Below the pieces are notes generated by a model. It saw only the letters and a list, made by a program, of their open reading frames with translations. It had not been told where the DNA came from and made no database searches. The position numbers and the translations under genes are program-made. Shown piece after piece: positions 9,601 through 17,040 of a stretch of 64,000 nucleotides of DNA; position 1 is the first letter of the stretch, and the number at the start of each line of letters is the position of its first letter. Source of the DNA: an uncultured Tateyamaria sp. (GTDB lineage Bacteria; Pseudomonadota; Alphaproteobacteria; Rhodobacterales; Rhodobacteraceae); assembly GCF_947503465.1 (NCBI RefSeq), contig NZ_CANNDN010000004.1, forward strand, positions 62,001 to 126,000. The letters are read 5' to 3'.

Positions 9601-10116
9601 ACCGGAGATGCCTGCCGCCTCTTCCAGGATGCGGCGGCGGTTCTTGGGCTTGGCGTTGATCAGTTCGGCGATCTGGCCCTGACGGACCAGCGCGGGGCTG
9701 TGCGCGCCGGTCGAGGCGTCGGCAAACAGCATCTGCACGTCGCGCGCCCGCACGTCTTTGCCATTGGTCTTGTAGGCGCTGCCCACGTCGCGCGTGATCC
9801 GGCGGATGATTTCAAGCGCGTCCTGATCGTTGAAGCCCGCGGGCGCCAGCCGTTCGGAATTGTCGATATGCAGGCTGACCTCGGCAAAGTTGCGGGCGGG
9901 CCGGGTGGCGGCACCCGCAAAGATCACATCCTCCATCCCGCCACCGCGCATCGCCGTGGGGCGGTTTTCGCCCATCACCCAGCGCAGCGCCTCGAGCAGG
10001 TTGGACTTGCCGCAGCCGTTGGGGCCCACAACACCGGTCAGCCCGTCCGCGATGATCAGGTCGGTCGGGTCCACGAAGGACTTGAAGCCGGTCAGTCTGA
10101 GTTTCGAAAAGCGCAA
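6661..10116 (-). CDS. smc: Chromosome segregation protein SMC
   Basis: A 1151-residue structural-maintenance-of-chromosomes ATPase that condenses and organises the chromosome with ScpA/ScpB. Walker A GPNGCGKSN is at residues 31-39. Two long Ala/Glu/Arg-rich coiled coils flank a hinge around residues 500-620 (ALGAALADDLRAPEVDADGP). The C-terminal head carries the signature LLSGGEQTLTAMAL and Walker B VLDEVDAPLDD. The frame extends upstream, but homology begins at TTG 10116 (protein starting RFSKLRLTGFKSF), which gives the usual alphaproteobacterial length. scpA and scpB are not in the window. Confidence 0.96.
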   Translation of the reverse strand: MRFSKLRLTGFKSFVDPTDLIIADGLTGVVGPNGCGKSNLLEALRWVMGENRPTAMRGGGMEDVIFAGAATRPARNFAEVSLHIDNSERLAPAGFNDQDALEIIRRITRDVGSAYKTNGKDVRARDVQMLFADASTGAHSPALVRQGQIAELINAKPKNRRRILEEAAGISGLYQRRHEAELKLKGAEQNLARVDDVIEQLAAQLAQLARQARQAARYREIGDSLRKAEGQLLYRRWREADEARAAADDELRGRTTAAAQAEGAVRLSAKARQAAEDDLPPLREEDAIAAAVLQRLAVQRDTLSDQEQQAEQAIETLTNRIAQLARDIEREGGLNKDAGETIERLEWEASEIAKASEGHDGLLADAAEAAREAGQVLQAREGDQSDKTEDVARLAARHGSAQRLLEDSRKVEAKSEAEAAKARDAVATSRAALDKAGADFDAAQTSVTDAEATAKRADAALTAAEEARAETQSREADARAERSEAEGEMNALRAEAGALAKLVERDTAEGGQILDRLQVQQGFEKALGAALADDLRAPEVDADGPSGWAVLPPYDTDQALPDGVTALTQHVSVPDVLVRRMSQIGLVDADDAARLQPLLKPGQRLVSQEGDVWRWDGFRAWAEDAPSAAALRLQQLNRLEELKQSLERATSRADGARQAHEALTARMAALSEADKQARAARREADRMVADAARALSRAEADRNLAEGRLESLGLAVTRHEEDAMAARARVAEAEAALAELPDLDAARAEVEDLRMTVEAARITMMSRRSAHDDLRRTGEARLKRAQEITKEISGWKHRLETAERRTAELIDRKATSEAELETAQAAPAELAAKRAALSDEIARAEARKAEAANTLSEAEGTLRDAALAERESERLASEAREARARSEARAEAARETVAYAAERIAEDQQMTPNQLLTALDVTPDQMPGAEALETEVGRLKRQRDALGAVNLRAEEDAKEVQEEHDTLVSEKADLEEAIKTLRSGIASLNREGRERLLTAFEQVNSNFSLLFTHLFGGGEANLVMVESEDPLEAGLEIMCQPPGKKLSTLSLLSGGEQTLTAMALIFAVFLANPAPICVLDEVDAPLDDANVTRFCDLLDEMCRRTDTRFLIITHHAVTMARMDRLFGVTMAEQGVSQLVSVDLKKAETLVA

Positions 10117-10215
10117 GTGTGGCCCTGTCGCGTGAGTCTGGTTGGGCTGGCATGGTGGACGGAGGCTTGCGGCCCTGTCAACGGCAGCACCCCACAAACT
10201 GCGGAATGGGCGGGG

Positions 10216-10224
10216 TTATCCACA
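10216..10224 (+). promoter_or_regulatory. Single consensus DnaA box upstream of smc
   Basis: TTATCCACA matches the strict DnaA-box consensus and sits in the 128-bp gap between smc (start 10116, minus) and the lipoprotein gene. Only one copy is seen, with no AT-rich unwinding region, so it is not an origin. It could tie smc expression to replication or be chance. Confidence 0.3.
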
Positions 10225-10244
10225 AGATATTGCGGTATCGCGCC

Positions 10245-10649
10245 TCAAATCACGGTGCAATCCAGGTCCAGCACCCGTTCGCCCGTGGCCGGGCTGACAT
10301 AGCTGTCGAGGGTGTAACAGCTGTATTCGTCCTGCGGCGTCAACCGGTCGATCCGGGGACCGCCCTTGCCGCAATCAAGGATGCCGGTGGCCAGTGCCTG
10401 ATCGCCCCGCACCTCCTTGACCCTGCACCCGCTGACCATTTCCATCGCCGCCGCCGCGCGCTGTTTGATGGGACCGAAACGGGGGGCGTATTGCATGTTC
10501 GTGCGCAGGGCTTCGGCCAGACGGCCATTGACGCGCACGTCAAAGGTGGAGCCGTCCACGGTCACCGTGGTGGCGGGCAGGCCGCGAAAGTGCGGGCCTG
10601 CGGTGTTGCAGGCCGTCAAAGCAAAACACATGAAAAGAAGTACACGCAT
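10245..10649 (-). CDS. Putative lipoprotein of unknown function
   Basis: A 134-residue protein with a lipoprotein signal peptide: the hydrophobic segment LLFMCFALTAC has lipobox LTAC with Cys14 as the acylation site. The mature part contains three further cysteines (SGCRVKE, LDCGKG, YSCYTL, plus DLDC near the end) and no enzyme motif I recognise. It is probably anchored in a membrane facing the periplasm. A perfect CtrA box lies 25 bp upstream of the start, followed by the five-unit GTGYAY array at 10727-10776. Confidence 0.65.
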   Translation of the reverse strand: MRVLLFMCFALTACNTAGPHFRGLPATTVTVDGSTFDVRVNGRLAEALRTNMQYAPRFGPIKQRAAAAMEMVSGCRVKEVRGDQALATGILDCGKGGPRIDRLTPQDEYSCYTLDSYVSPATGERVLDLDCTVI

Positions 10650-10673
10650 GGCCGCACCAAACCGGATACATAG

Positions 10674-10688
10674 TTAATTCCGCGTTAA
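10674..10688. promoter_or_regulatory. CtrA-type binding site (TTAA-N7-TTAA)
   Basis: TTAATTCCGCGTTAA matches the full CtrA consensus and begins 25 bp upstream of the lipoprotein gene start, where it would overlap a minus-strand promoter. Function is inferred from consensus and position. Confidence 0.55.
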
Positions 10689-10726
10689 GATTTGCGCGCG
10701 CGCGGTACGTTAACCCGGCGCAGCCG

Positions 10727-10776
10727 GTGCTTCATCGGTGTACGGGTTGTGCACGGGTTGTGCACATATCGTGCAT
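10727..10776. repeat. Five GTGYAY-type hexamers at an exact 11-bp period (array 1)
   Basis: Hexamers GTGCTT, GTGTAC, GTGCAC, GTGCAC and GTGCAT begin at 10727, 10738, 10749, 10760 and 10771, each exactly 11 bp after the last. A GTTAACC motif lies at 10709-10715. The array sits between the lipoprotein gene (minus) and the GntR gene (plus). The same architecture recurs at 60688-60737. An 11-bp period puts each unit on nearly the same face of the helix, as expected for cooperative protein binding. Confidence 0.8.
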
Positions 10777-10847
10777 CGCGATTTTTGACCTTCATCTCTA
10801 TGAAAAGAAGGTGAATCCGCCCCGCGACTCGGCCTCCGCTTCAGCGA

Positions 10848-10876
10848 TTGCACGCCCGGCGTACTGGTCATATGAT
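10848..10876 (+). promoter_or_regulatory. Sigma-70-type promoter of the FadR-family regulator gene
   Basis: TTGCAC (10848-10853) and TATGAT (10871-10876) are separated by exactly 17 bp and lie 26 bp upstream of the ATG at 10902. Confidence 0.55.
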
Positions 10877-10883
10877 TTTACCA
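10865..10883. promoter_or_regulatory. Possible autoregulatory operator of the FadR-family regulator
   Basis: TGGTCATATGATTTTACCA begins with TGGT and ends with ACCA, the half sites typical of FadR/LldR/PdhR-type regulators, and contains TCATATGA. It covers the -10 element, which suits autorepression. The 11-bp spacing between half sites is longer than the usual family site, so this is tentative. Confidence 0.35.
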
Positions 10884-10901
10884 ATTTGCGCCGGAGATCT
10901 C

Positions 10902-11669
10902 ATGCCCTTTCGCCCCGTCCAACCCGATAAACTCTCAGCCGCCGTGATCCGGCAGATCGAGCAGCTTATCCTGCGCGGTATTCTGCGCCCCGGCGAACGG
11001 TTGCCGCCCGAGCGGGAGCTGTCAGAGCGCATGGGCGTGTCCCGCCCGTCCTTGCGGGACGCGATCGGCGCGTTGCAAGCCACCGGATTGCTGACGGCCA
11101 AGCCGGGCGCGGGGGTCTATGTGGCGGATGTGCTGGGATCGGCCTTTGCGCCCGCGTTGACCGAGCTTTTTGCGCGCCACGACGAGGCCGTGTTCGATTA
11201 CCTGAGCTTTCGGCGCGACATGGAGGGCCTTGCCGCCGAGCGGGCCGCGCGATTGGGGTCCGATACCGACCTGGCGGTGGTGCAGACGGTGTTCGAGAAG
11301 ATGGAGGCCGCCCATCCCAAGCGGAACGGAGAGGAAGAGGCACAGCTGGACGCGCAGTTCCACATGGCGATCATCGAGGCCAGCCACAATGTCATCATGC
11401 TGCACATGATGCGGTCGATGTATCAACTGCTGCGCGACGGGGTGTTTTACAACCGGCAGGTCATGTTCAAGCAGCGCACCACGCGGCAGGCGCTGCTGGA
11501 CCAGCACCGCCAGATCAATGAGGCGTTGCAGGCCCGGGACCCGGACGCTGCGCGGGCGGCGGTGCAGGCGCATCTGGATTATGTCGAACGCGCCTTGCGG
11601 GATCAGCAGAAGGCCGAGCATAACGAACAGATTGCGCGCCAGCGGCTGGATCACGAGACCGGCGCCTGA
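10902..11669 (+). CDS. GntR-family transcriptional regulator, FadR/PdhR/LldR subfamily
   Basis: A 255-residue repressor with an N-terminal winged helix (residues about 8-70: QIEQLILRGILRPGERLPPERELSERMGVSRPSLRDAI in sections) and a C-terminal FCD helical ligand domain with the His/Asp metal-site pattern (DAQFHMAIIEASHN ... HRQINEALQARDPDAARAAVQAHL). Such proteins sense small carboxylates. ATG 10902 has GGAG seven bases upstream. It stands alone: the upstream gene is divergent and the downstream atp operon convergent, so the regulated pathway cannot be read from context. Confidence 0.88.
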   Translation: MPFRPVQPDKLSAAVIRQIEQLILRGILRPGERLPPERELSERMGVSRPSLRDAIGALQATGLLTAKPGAGVYVADVLGSAFAPALTELFARHDEAVFDYLSFRRDMEGLAAERAARLGSDTDLAVVQTVFEKMEAAHPKRNGEEEAQLDAQFHMAIIEASHNVIMLHMMRSMYQLLRDGVFYNRQVMFKQRTTRQALLDQHRQINEALQARDPDAARAAVQAHLDYVERALRDQQKAEHNEQIARQRLDHETGA

Positions 11670-11680
11670 GGCTTATGTTC

Positions 11681-11741
11681 CGGGGGGCTCCGCCCCCGGC
11701 CTGCGGCCTCCCCCGTCGTATTTTTGGTCGGAAGAAACAAA
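11681..11741 (+). repeat. GC-rich hairpin followed by a shared 'CCGTCGTATTTTTGGTCGGAAGAA' type element
   Basis: After the GntR stop there is a GC-rich hairpin (CCGGGGGGC-TCC-GCCCCCGG, one bulge) and then, at 11714-11737, CCGTCGTATTTTTGGTCGGA followed by AGAA. Nearly the same 3' part occurs inverted at 41163-41186 (complement of TTCTGACCAGAAATACGACG), again next to a GC-rich hairpin. It probably acts as a terminator here. The recurrence suggests a dispersed repeat family in this genome. Confidence 0.55.
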
Positions 11742-11768
11742 AAAACCCCGGCGCAGACGGCCGGGGTT
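11738..11768 (-). terminator. Rho-independent terminator of the F0 ATP synthase operon
   Basis: A 9-bp stem (11744-11752 with 11760-11768, AACCCCGGC / GCCGGGGTT) and a seven-base loop are followed, on the minus strand, by a run of T residues. It lies 25 bp past the atpF stop. Confidence 0.8.
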
Positions 11769-11792
11769 CCTGCATCTCTGTTTCTGCGTGGC

Positions 11793-12368
11793 CTAGTGCA
11801 GGCGCGCGTCGACCTCGGCGATGGCGTCGTCGATCAGCTTGTTGCCGTCGGTGGCCGTCATCTGCTTGGCGATCACGTCGCGCGCGGCCTGCACGGCCAC
11901 GACGGCGGCGGTGTCGCGCACCTCTTTGACCGCGCCGGCTTCGGCCGAGGCAATCTGGTCCGTCGCGGCGGCCATGCGGCGTTCGATGGACGCCTTGAGG
12001 TCAGCACGCGCCTGATCTGCGGCGGCTTCGGCGTCCTTCTTGGCCTGTTCGACGATCTTGTCGGCCTGTGCCTGGACCTCTTTCTGCTTGCGCTCGTAAG
12101 AGGCAAGCAGCGTCTGGGCTTCTTCACGCAGGGCGCGCGCCTCGTTGATCTCGGACTGGATGCCGGTTGCCCGATCGTCCAGCATCTTCGAGATCATGCC
12201 GGGGACCTTGAAGTAGAACAGGACCGCGATGAACAGGATAAAGGCGACAAGGACGATGAAGTCCGTGTTGCTCAGTTTCCAGAATTCGGACGAGAACGGG
12301 TTTTTCGAGGCGGCCAGGGCCGGTCCTGCGGCCAACGTGGCGAGGGATGTGAGGGTCAGGAAACGCAT
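11793..12368 (-). CDS. atpF: F0 ATP synthase subunit b
   Basis: A 191-residue peripheral-stalk subunit. It has an N-terminal signal-like segment (MRFLTLTSLATLAAGPALAA), one membrane helix (residues about 37-54, FIVLVAFILFIAVLFYF) and a long charged coiled coil that holds F1. It is the last gene of the operon, with three bases between it and the b' stop. The two paralogous stalk genes b and b' are typical of Rhodobacteraceae. The F1 genes are not in this window, which is usual because F0 and F1 operons are separate in this group. Confidence 0.92.
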   Translation of the reverse strand: MRFLTLTSLATLAAGPALAASKNPFSSEFWKLSNTDFIVLVAFILFIAVLFYFKVPGMISKMLDDRATGIQSEINEARALREEAQTLLASYERKQKEVQAQADKIVEQAKKDAEAAADQARADLKASIERRMAAATDQIASAEAGAVKEVRDTAAVVAVQAARDVIAKQMTATDGNKLIDDAIAEVDARLH

Positions 12369-12371
12369 GAT

Positions 12372-12908
12372 CTATCCCTTCATCCGGGCGTTGACGGCGG
12401 CAGTGATCGCGCGCGCGTCGGCCTTGCCACCCATCACGGCGACGATGTCCTTGGCGGCGTCCTTGGCCACCTCCTTGATCGCGTCCTGGGCACCGGCGCG
12501 AATGTCGGCAATGGCCTTTTCGCTTTCGGCCGCCCTGGCAGCGATTTCGGCGTCCGCCTTTTCGATGGCGACGTCGAGGTCGGCCTGAATGGCGGCCTTC
12601 GTCTCACCCGCGATGCGCTGCGCCTCGGCACGCGCGTCGGCCAGCGCCTTGTCATAGGCGGCTTCGGCCGCTTCTGCCTTGGCCTTCAGGTCCTCGGCCG
12701 CGGCGATGTCATTCGTAATCGTCCCCTGCCGTTCGGCAAGGATGGCTGCGATCCGCGGCAGGGCCACGCGTGACAGCACGAAATAGATAATGACGAGGGT
12801 GATCAGCAACCAGAAAATCTGGTTGTCAAACGTTCCCACGTTCAGCTGCGGCATGCCGGCCTGTGTGCCACCGGCCACGTCGGCTGCCGCATTGGTGTTG
12901 TCTGCCAT
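12372..12908 (-). CDS. atpF2: F0 ATP synthase subunit b'
   Basis: A 178-residue second stalk subunit. The N-terminal 30 residues are polar, then comes a membrane helix ([21 protein letters not shown], residues about 32-52) and an Ala/Glu/Lys-rich coiled coil. [29 protein letters not shown] is the diagnostic b/b' stretch after the helix. It pairs with subunit b as a heterodimer in photosynthetic-type and alphaproteobacterial enzymes. It lies 112 bp after atpE; the gap contains a small CGTGA/TCACG hairpin. Confidence 0.92.
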   Translation of the reverse strand: MADNTNAAADVAGGTQAGMPQLNVGTFDNQIFWLLITLVIIYFVLSRVALPRIAAILAERQGTITNDIAAAEDLKAKAEAAEAAYDKALADARAEAQRIAGETKAAIQADLDVAIEKADAEIAARAAESEKAIADIRAGAQDAIKEVAKDAAKDIVAVMGGKADARAITAAVNARMKG

Positions 12909-13020
12909 AACAGTCGTTCCCCTGAGGTGACCCCGTGATCAGGGCCGAATTGCGAGCCGTACATCGGGCAGCGTGAACAGTATCACGCCGCCCGACCGTA
13001 AGGAATGCGTCTCAGAAGTC

Positions 13021-13245
13021 TTAGACGGCGAACATCAGCAGCAGAGCGACGAGGAACGAGAAGATCCCCAGGGCTTCTGCGAAGGCGATGCCGATGAACA
13101 GGGTCGCTGTCTGGCTGGCGGCTGCCGACGGGTTGCGCAGGGCGCCAGCGAGGAAGTTGCCAGCCACGTGGCCCACCCCGATTGCGGCGGCGCCGGAACC
13201 GATTGCTGCCAGGCCTGCGCCGATGTGTGCGAGTTCACCTTCCAT
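13021..13245 (-). CDS. atpE: F0 ATP synthase subunit c
   Basis: A 74-residue hairpin of two membrane helices that forms the rotor ring. Helix 1 has the glycine-rich [14 protein letters not shown] pattern, the loop has RNP, and helix 2 carries the proton-carrying carboxylate Glu57 ([12 protein letters not shown]). The sodium-ion ligands of Na-specific enzymes are not evident, so it is probably proton-specific. ATG 13245 has AAGGAG at good spacing. It is translated separately from atpB (59-bp gap), which may allow its higher expression. Confidence 0.95.
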   Translation of the reverse strand: MEGELAHIGAGLAAIGSGAAAIGVGHVAGNFLAGALRNPSAAASQTATLFIGIAFAEALGIFSFLVALLLMFAV

Positions 13246-13304
13246 GTCTAATCTCCTTACGATTGGAAGTTGGATGTATTGCGGGGCGCCTGCCCCGCGA
13301 TGCA

Positions 13305-14054
13305 TTAGTGATGCGGGTGCAGCGCGTCCTTGAGGTACACGCATGTGAGGATCGTGAAGACGTAGGCCTGGATGGCCGACACCAGCACTTCGAGCCCGTA
13401 GATCGCCATGACGCCGATGATGGCGACAGGGGCGATGGCGGCGACCTGGGCAAAGCCTGCGAACACTTTCAGAACCGCGTGGCCCGCCATCATGTTGCCT
13501 GCCAGACGGATGGAGTGGCTGACGGGGCGCACGAAGTAGGAAATGATTTCGATGATCGCGAGGATCGGGCGCAGCGGCAGTGGCGCGCTGGAGACCCAGA
13601 AGAGGCTCAGGAACGAGGCACCGTTCTTGACGAAGCCCAGGATCGTCACGGCAAAGAACACGCCGAAGCCCAGGATCGCGGTGACGGCGATGTGCGATGT
13701 GGTTGTGAACGACATCGGGATCAGCCCGAGGAAGTTGGCGCAGAGGATGAACATGAACAGCGTCATGATGTAGGGGAAATACTTGATCCCGTCCTTGCCG
13801 GTCACATCCTCGACCATCTTGTAGACAAAGCCGTACATCAGTTCGGCAATCGACTGGCCCCGGCCCGGCACGGTGGCGCGCTTGGACGTGGTCAGAACCA
13901 TGAGGGCGAAGACCGCAAGGACCGCAAGCGCCAGCCACAGCGTCACGTTGGTGATCGTGTACCAGTGCACGTCATAGCCGCCGAACAGCGGTTTGACCTC
14001 GAACTGATCCATGGGCTTGAAGGACAGCCCACCACCTTTTGCTTCGTCTGCCAT
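13305..14054 (-). CDS. atpB: F0 ATP synthase subunit a
   Basis: A 249-residue membrane protein forming the proton half-channels. The essential arginine lies in [17 protein letters not shown], and further conserved polar residues are in the last two helices ([23 protein letters not shown]). Hydrophobic segments account for five to six helices. It follows atpI by 15 bp and precedes atpE. Confidence 0.95.
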   Translation of the reverse strand: MADEAKGGGLSFKPMDQFEVKPLFGGYDVHWYTITNVTLWLALAVLAVFALMVLTTSKRATVPGRGQSIAELMYGFVYKMVEDVTGKDGIKYFPYIMTLFMFILCANFLGLIPMSFTTTSHIAVTAILGFGVFFAVTILGFVKNGASFLSLFWVSSAPLPLRPILAIIEIISYFVRPVSHSIRLAGNMMAGHAVLKVFAGFAQVAAIAPVAIIGVMAIYGLEVLVSAIQAYVFTILTCVYLKDALHPHH

Positions 14055-14069
14055 CCGGCTCTCTCCGTC

Positions 14070-14423
14070 CTAGCCCCGCGGGGCGTCGTCATCTGCGGCC
14101 TCTTCGGCCTCTTTCATGCTCTGGACCTCTTTCGCGCTGCGCATCATCGTCTGGATGCCGGCCGCGAAGCCCAGAAGCACAAATATGATCATGAGCCACG
14201 GTGTGGTGCCGAACAGCGCGTCCAGCCCGTATCCCATGCCAAAGCCGATCCCGATACCAGCCACCAGTTCGATCACCATGCGCCAGGCCAGCTGTGCCTG
14301 GGAGTGCGGATCCGGTGCGCGGGGTTTGGGGGCGTGTTCATCCTTGACGGCGTCGATCCTGGCGCTCAGGGCCTTCAGTCGATCTGCGTCTTCGGGGTCG
14401 GTCACGCGCCTTTGTCCCGTCAT
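14070..14423 (-). CDS. atpI: ATP synthase accessory protein AtpI
   Basis: A 117-residue protein with two membrane helices (MVIELVAGIGIGFGMGYGLD and WLMIIFVLLGFAAGIQTMM) and a charged cytosolic N-terminus. AtpI helps assemble the c-ring and may help Mg2+ uptake. ATG 14423 is chosen because the frame upstream has little coding character; GTG in RRVTDPEDAD is an alternative. It is the first gene of the F0 operon. Confidence 0.85.
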   Translation of the reverse strand: MTGQRRVTDPEDADRLKALSARIDAVKDEHAPKPRAPDPHSQAQLAWRMVIELVAGIGIGFGMGYGLDALFGTTPWLMIIFVLLGFAAGIQTMMRSAKEVQSMKEAEEAADDDAPRG

Positions 14424-14610
14424 TTGGGTTGGGGGTTGGATATGTCGGGCCGGGATGCGAGTCAACGCGCTCTTGCCTTTGCGAGAGTGGCGCCTAACCC
14501 ACTGTTTTATTGCATATTTATCTGAACAATGAAGGTAAGGGCCAATGCGCCGCACCCGCCCGGTCGGCCAATCATGCGCATATCCGCATGTTCAACCATT
14601 TGGTTGATTT

Positions 14611-15492
14611 TCATCCGCTGCGCAAAGCCGTGGTGTGATCCAACAGCCATGACCGCACCGATCGCACCGCCTTGCGCCGCCCCGATTGGCCACTGGTCAG
14701 CAGGTGGAATGACCCCTGTCGAAAGCCCACATCCGACACCCGCACCAGACGCCCTGCCGTTTCGTCCAGATGGGTGCCGTCCGACGCGCCAAGATAGATG
14801 CCCGCCCCATGCACTGCCGCTTCGAGCGCGAGATTGGCGCGCATGCGCCAGGGCGGATCCGGCACCTCCACCCTGAAACCCGCGTGCTTTGCCCAGTCGA
14901 TCCAGATGTTCGGCCCGCGATCGCGCAACAGGGGCCGTTCCGACAAATGCGCGGGGCGCAGGGTGTCATCCGACAGATAGCCGGGTGCGGCAAAAGGATA
15001 GATCGGTGCGTTGCTGAGCAGGTCCGAGGGTTGGTCCAGCGATCCGGTCTTGGCATAGCGGATGGCGAGGTCGGCCTCGTAGCGGTCCAGGTCGGCCAGG
15101 TCGTTGGACCCTACCAGGCGCAGGTCGATATCCGGGAAATCGGTCTGGAATTGCGACAAGAGCGGGATCACGATCTTGATGGCAAAGACCGGCTCGCTGT
15201 TGACCACCACACGGCCTGCAGGCGTGTCGGCCAGTCCTTCGGTCGCTTCGCCGATCACGTCGAAGGCGGGTGTTATCCGGTTGAGATAGTGATCCCCTTC
15301 GGCTGTCAGCGCCACGCCGCGGGATGCATCGCGGAACAGCTGCACGCCCAGCCGCGCCTCGAGCCCGCGCACATGGCGGCTGATGGCGGAATGGCTCACC
15401 CCCAGTTCCTCCGCCGCGCGCGAGAAACTCTCGTGGCGCGCCGCCGCCTCGAAGGCGCGCAGGGCATTGAGCGGGGGCAAGGTGCGGGACAT
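14611..15492 (-). CDS. LysR-family regulator, GcvA-like
   Basis: A 293-residue LysR protein. It has an N-terminal winged helix (LNALRAFEAAARHESFSRAAEELGVSHSAISRHV in sections; the GcvA/AmpR type starting PPLNALRAFEAAARH) and a C-terminal effector domain of two alpha/beta lobes. It is divergent from the DUF1127 gene with about 106 bp between the starts. Two inverted repeats in that gap are the expected binding sites. A direct link between this regulator and the DUF1127 gene is inferred from orientation. Confidence 0.88.
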   Translation of the reverse strand: MSRTLPPLNALRAFEAAARHESFSRAAEELGVSHSAISRHVRGLEARLGVQLFRDASRGVALTAEGDHYLNRITPAFDVIGEATEGLADTPAGRVVVNSEPVFAIKIVIPLLSQFQTDFPDIDLRLVGSNDLADLDRYEADLAIRYAKTGSLDQPSDLLSNAPIYPFAAPGYLSDDTLRPAHLSERPLLRDRGPNIWIDWAKHAGFRVEVPDPPWRMRANLALEAAVHGAGIYLGASDGTHLDETAGRLVRVSDVGFRQGSFHLLTSGQSGRRKAVRSVRSWLLDHTTALRSG

Positions 15493-15501
15493 GGGGATAC
15501 T

Positions 15502-15518
15502 TGTGCCTAAAACGCACA
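15502..15518. promoter_or_regulatory. LysR-type operator candidate
   Basis: TGTGC-N7-GCACA is a perfect inverted repeat ten bases upstream of the LysR start, with the T-N11-A form favoured by this family. It suits autoregulation. Confidence 0.45.
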
Positions 15519-15535
15519 GGTTATGTCAAACAACT

Positions 15536-15559
15536 CTGTTTGTGGTCGCGGTGAAACAG
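15536..15559. promoter_or_regulatory. Second inverted repeat in the LysR / DUF1127 intergenic region
   Basis: CTGTTT-N12-AAACAG lies 40 bp upstream of the DUF1127 start. It may be a second operator or an activation site. Only the symmetry supports this. Confidence 0.3.
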
Positions 15560-15598
15560 GCGCAATATCACCGCACCCCTCAATAAACGAGGCTTATC

Positions 15599-15808
15599 AT
15601 GCTTCTGACCCGTCAAAACGCGCTTCTGCGCGCCCTGTCTACTTGTGCCAAAATCTGGCGGCATGTTCGCAAACCCAAAGCGATCAAAGGCACCGCCTTG
15701 CCCCCGTTGAGCGATCACATCGCGCGCGATATCGGCCTGACCCCGCACGAACGCGAGCTGATGTCGCACCACTGGCCCTCGCGCGACAGCCGCCACCCGT
15801 TTCTTTGA
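15599..15808 (+). CDS. DUF1127 (YjiS-like) small protein
   Basis: A 69-residue basic protein. The C-terminal half has the DUF1127 pattern LSDHIARDIGLTPHE, with the invariant Asp-Ile-Gly. Small DUF1127 proteins of alphaproteobacteria have been linked to RNA turnover and phosphate or stress responses, but the function of this one is unknown. It starts at ATG 15599 and is followed after 38 bp by the arsR-type gene. Confidence 0.75.
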   Translation: MLLTRQNALLRALSTCAKIWRHVRKPKAIKGTALPPLSDHIARDIGLTPHERELMSHHWPSRDSRHPFL

Positions 15809-15846
15809 TCGCTTCCCCTTGGGCCAAGGCCCCGGTACAACGGGCC

Positions 15847-16179
15847 ATGGCCGATCCGCTCGACACCGTCTTTTCCGCCCTTGCCGATCCGACGCGGCGG
15901 GCCATCCTGACCATGCTTCTGGAAGATGACATGGCCGTCACGGATGTGGCCGAACCGTTCGAGATGTCGTTGGCCGCCATTTCCAAACACCTGACGATCC
16001 TGACCCGCGCGGGCCTGATCAGCCAAGAGAAACGCGGGCGCGTGAAATGGTGCAAGCTGGACCCCGACGCTATGCGGGGCGCGTCCGTCTGGATGCAGGG
16101 CTTTGGTCAATTCGAACCTGTGAACCTGGAGGCGTTCGAGCGGTTCCTGGCGCAGGAGCTGCCCGACCGTCAGGCGTGA
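15847..16179 (+). CDS. ArsR/SmtB-family transcriptional regulator
   Basis: A 110-residue winged-helix repressor (PLDTVFSALADPTRRAIL, then MSLAAISKHLTILTRAGLI as the recognition region). The single cysteine (KWCKLD) lies in the wing and no metal-binding cysteine pair is seen, so it is probably of the non-metal subgroup that often controls SRPBCC-type genes. No such target is adjacent. ATG 15847 fits the family start; a TTG at 15805 would add 14 residues. It overlaps the convergent transglutaminase gene by ten bases. Confidence 0.82.
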   Translation: MADPLDTVFSALADPTRRAILTMLLEDDMAVTDVAEPFEMSLAAISKHLTILTRAGLISQEKRGRVKWCKLDPDAMRGASVWMQGFGQFEPVNLEAFERFLAQELPDRQA

Positions 16180-17009
16180 ACGGGCTGGTTCTGCGCCGAA
16201 TTCAGGGTGTCATATCCCGACAGGTCGAACCGGCAATCCGCGCGCGCCCACCCGGCGGCGTCAAACCATATCGGTTCGGCCAGCAGCTTGAAATCCTCGA
16301 ACGGCACACCGGGCAGCGTCCAGCCCATCGAATGCGACATCGCCACCCGCACGCCCGGCTTGGGGTTGATCCCGTCCCGAATATCGCGCAGGCCCAGCTT
16401 CAGATGGTGGGCGATATCCCAATGGCGCACGCGGCCCTTCTCGCGCGTGGCGACCCAGCAATGCATGTCGGTGGTGTGGTCGCGCCGCTCAACCGGGATG
16501 AAGTAGCCCGCGACATAGCCCGCCTCGACCCCGGCGGCGCGCAGGCTGGCCACCAGATAGGCGTTGATGTCCACGCAGGACCCGGTGGTGATGTCACATA
16601 GCTGCGGCATTGCATCCGTGTCGTCATAGAAACGATCATTGGTGTGACCATAATCAAAACACGACGTGACATGGGCGACCATGGCCTCGATCCCGCCCTG
16701 CGCGACGATGTGCCGGGCCTCGTCGGTCAAAGCGGGTGCGGCGCGCGTGAACCTGCTGTCATGCGCTGCGAACATGGCATCGGGGGCTTGCGATGGCGCT
16801 GCGTCAAAGGCGTAGCGCAGTGTGATCTGATCCGCGCGCGGCGTCAGGATCAATGCGTCCTGGTCCAGGGCCGCACAGGACACCCTGCGTATGTCCGCAC
16901 CGTTCACCTCAAGGCCCAGACAGGTCGCCGCCGGCGTGCTGAGCCCGACAGGGGCCAGGATGCTGCCATCGCGGTCAACCGTGACCGTCACATTCATTTC
17001 GATAATCAT
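16170..17009 (-). CDS. Transglutaminase-like cysteine protease family protein
   Basis: A 279-residue cytosolic protein of the bacterial transglutaminase-like superfamily. The catalytic triad is visible: Cys in TTGSCVDINAYLVASLRAAG, His in TTDMHCWVAT and Asp in RHWDIAHH. An N-terminal beta-rich segment precedes it, as in the Rhodobacter family often located near circularly permuted ATP-grasp genes; none is here. The start is uncertain (ATG 17009 or 16997), because neither has a good ribosome-binding site. It follows the EamA gene with 31 bp between. Confidence 0.8.
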   Translation of the reverse strand: MIIEMNVTVTVDRDGSILAPVGLSTPAATCLGLEVNGADIRRVSCAALDQDALILTPRADQITLRYAFDAAPSQAPDAMFAAHDSRFTRAAPALTDEARHIVAQGGIEAMVAHVTSCFDYGHTNDRFYDDTDAMPQLCDITTGSCVDINAYLVASLRAAGVEAGYVAGYFIPVERRDHTTDMHCWVATREKGRVRHWDIAHHLKLGLRDIRDGINPKPGVRVAMSHSMGWTLPGVPFEDFKLLAEPIWFDAAGWARADCRFDLSGYDTLNSAQNQPVHA

Positions 17010-17040
17010 GAAACTATTTGCACCACGTTTGGTAACAGGA

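Noticed and set aside
10216-10224. A DnaA box suggesting a replication origin near smc
   Set aside because: Only one box, no cluster and no AT-rich unwinding element; the neighbouring genes are not dnaA, dnaN or hemE.
8137-10302. A 721-codon open frame on the plus strand opposite smc
   Set aside because: It is the antisense shadow of the smc coiled-coil genes in high-GC DNA. The minus-strand protein has all SMC motifs; the plus-strand one has none.
10727-10776. The 11-bp periodic array considered as a CRISPR or iteron origin
   Set aside because: Units are six conserved bases with a five-base spacer, far too short for CRISPR. No cas or rep genes are nearby and there is a second copy upstream of an unrelated operon.
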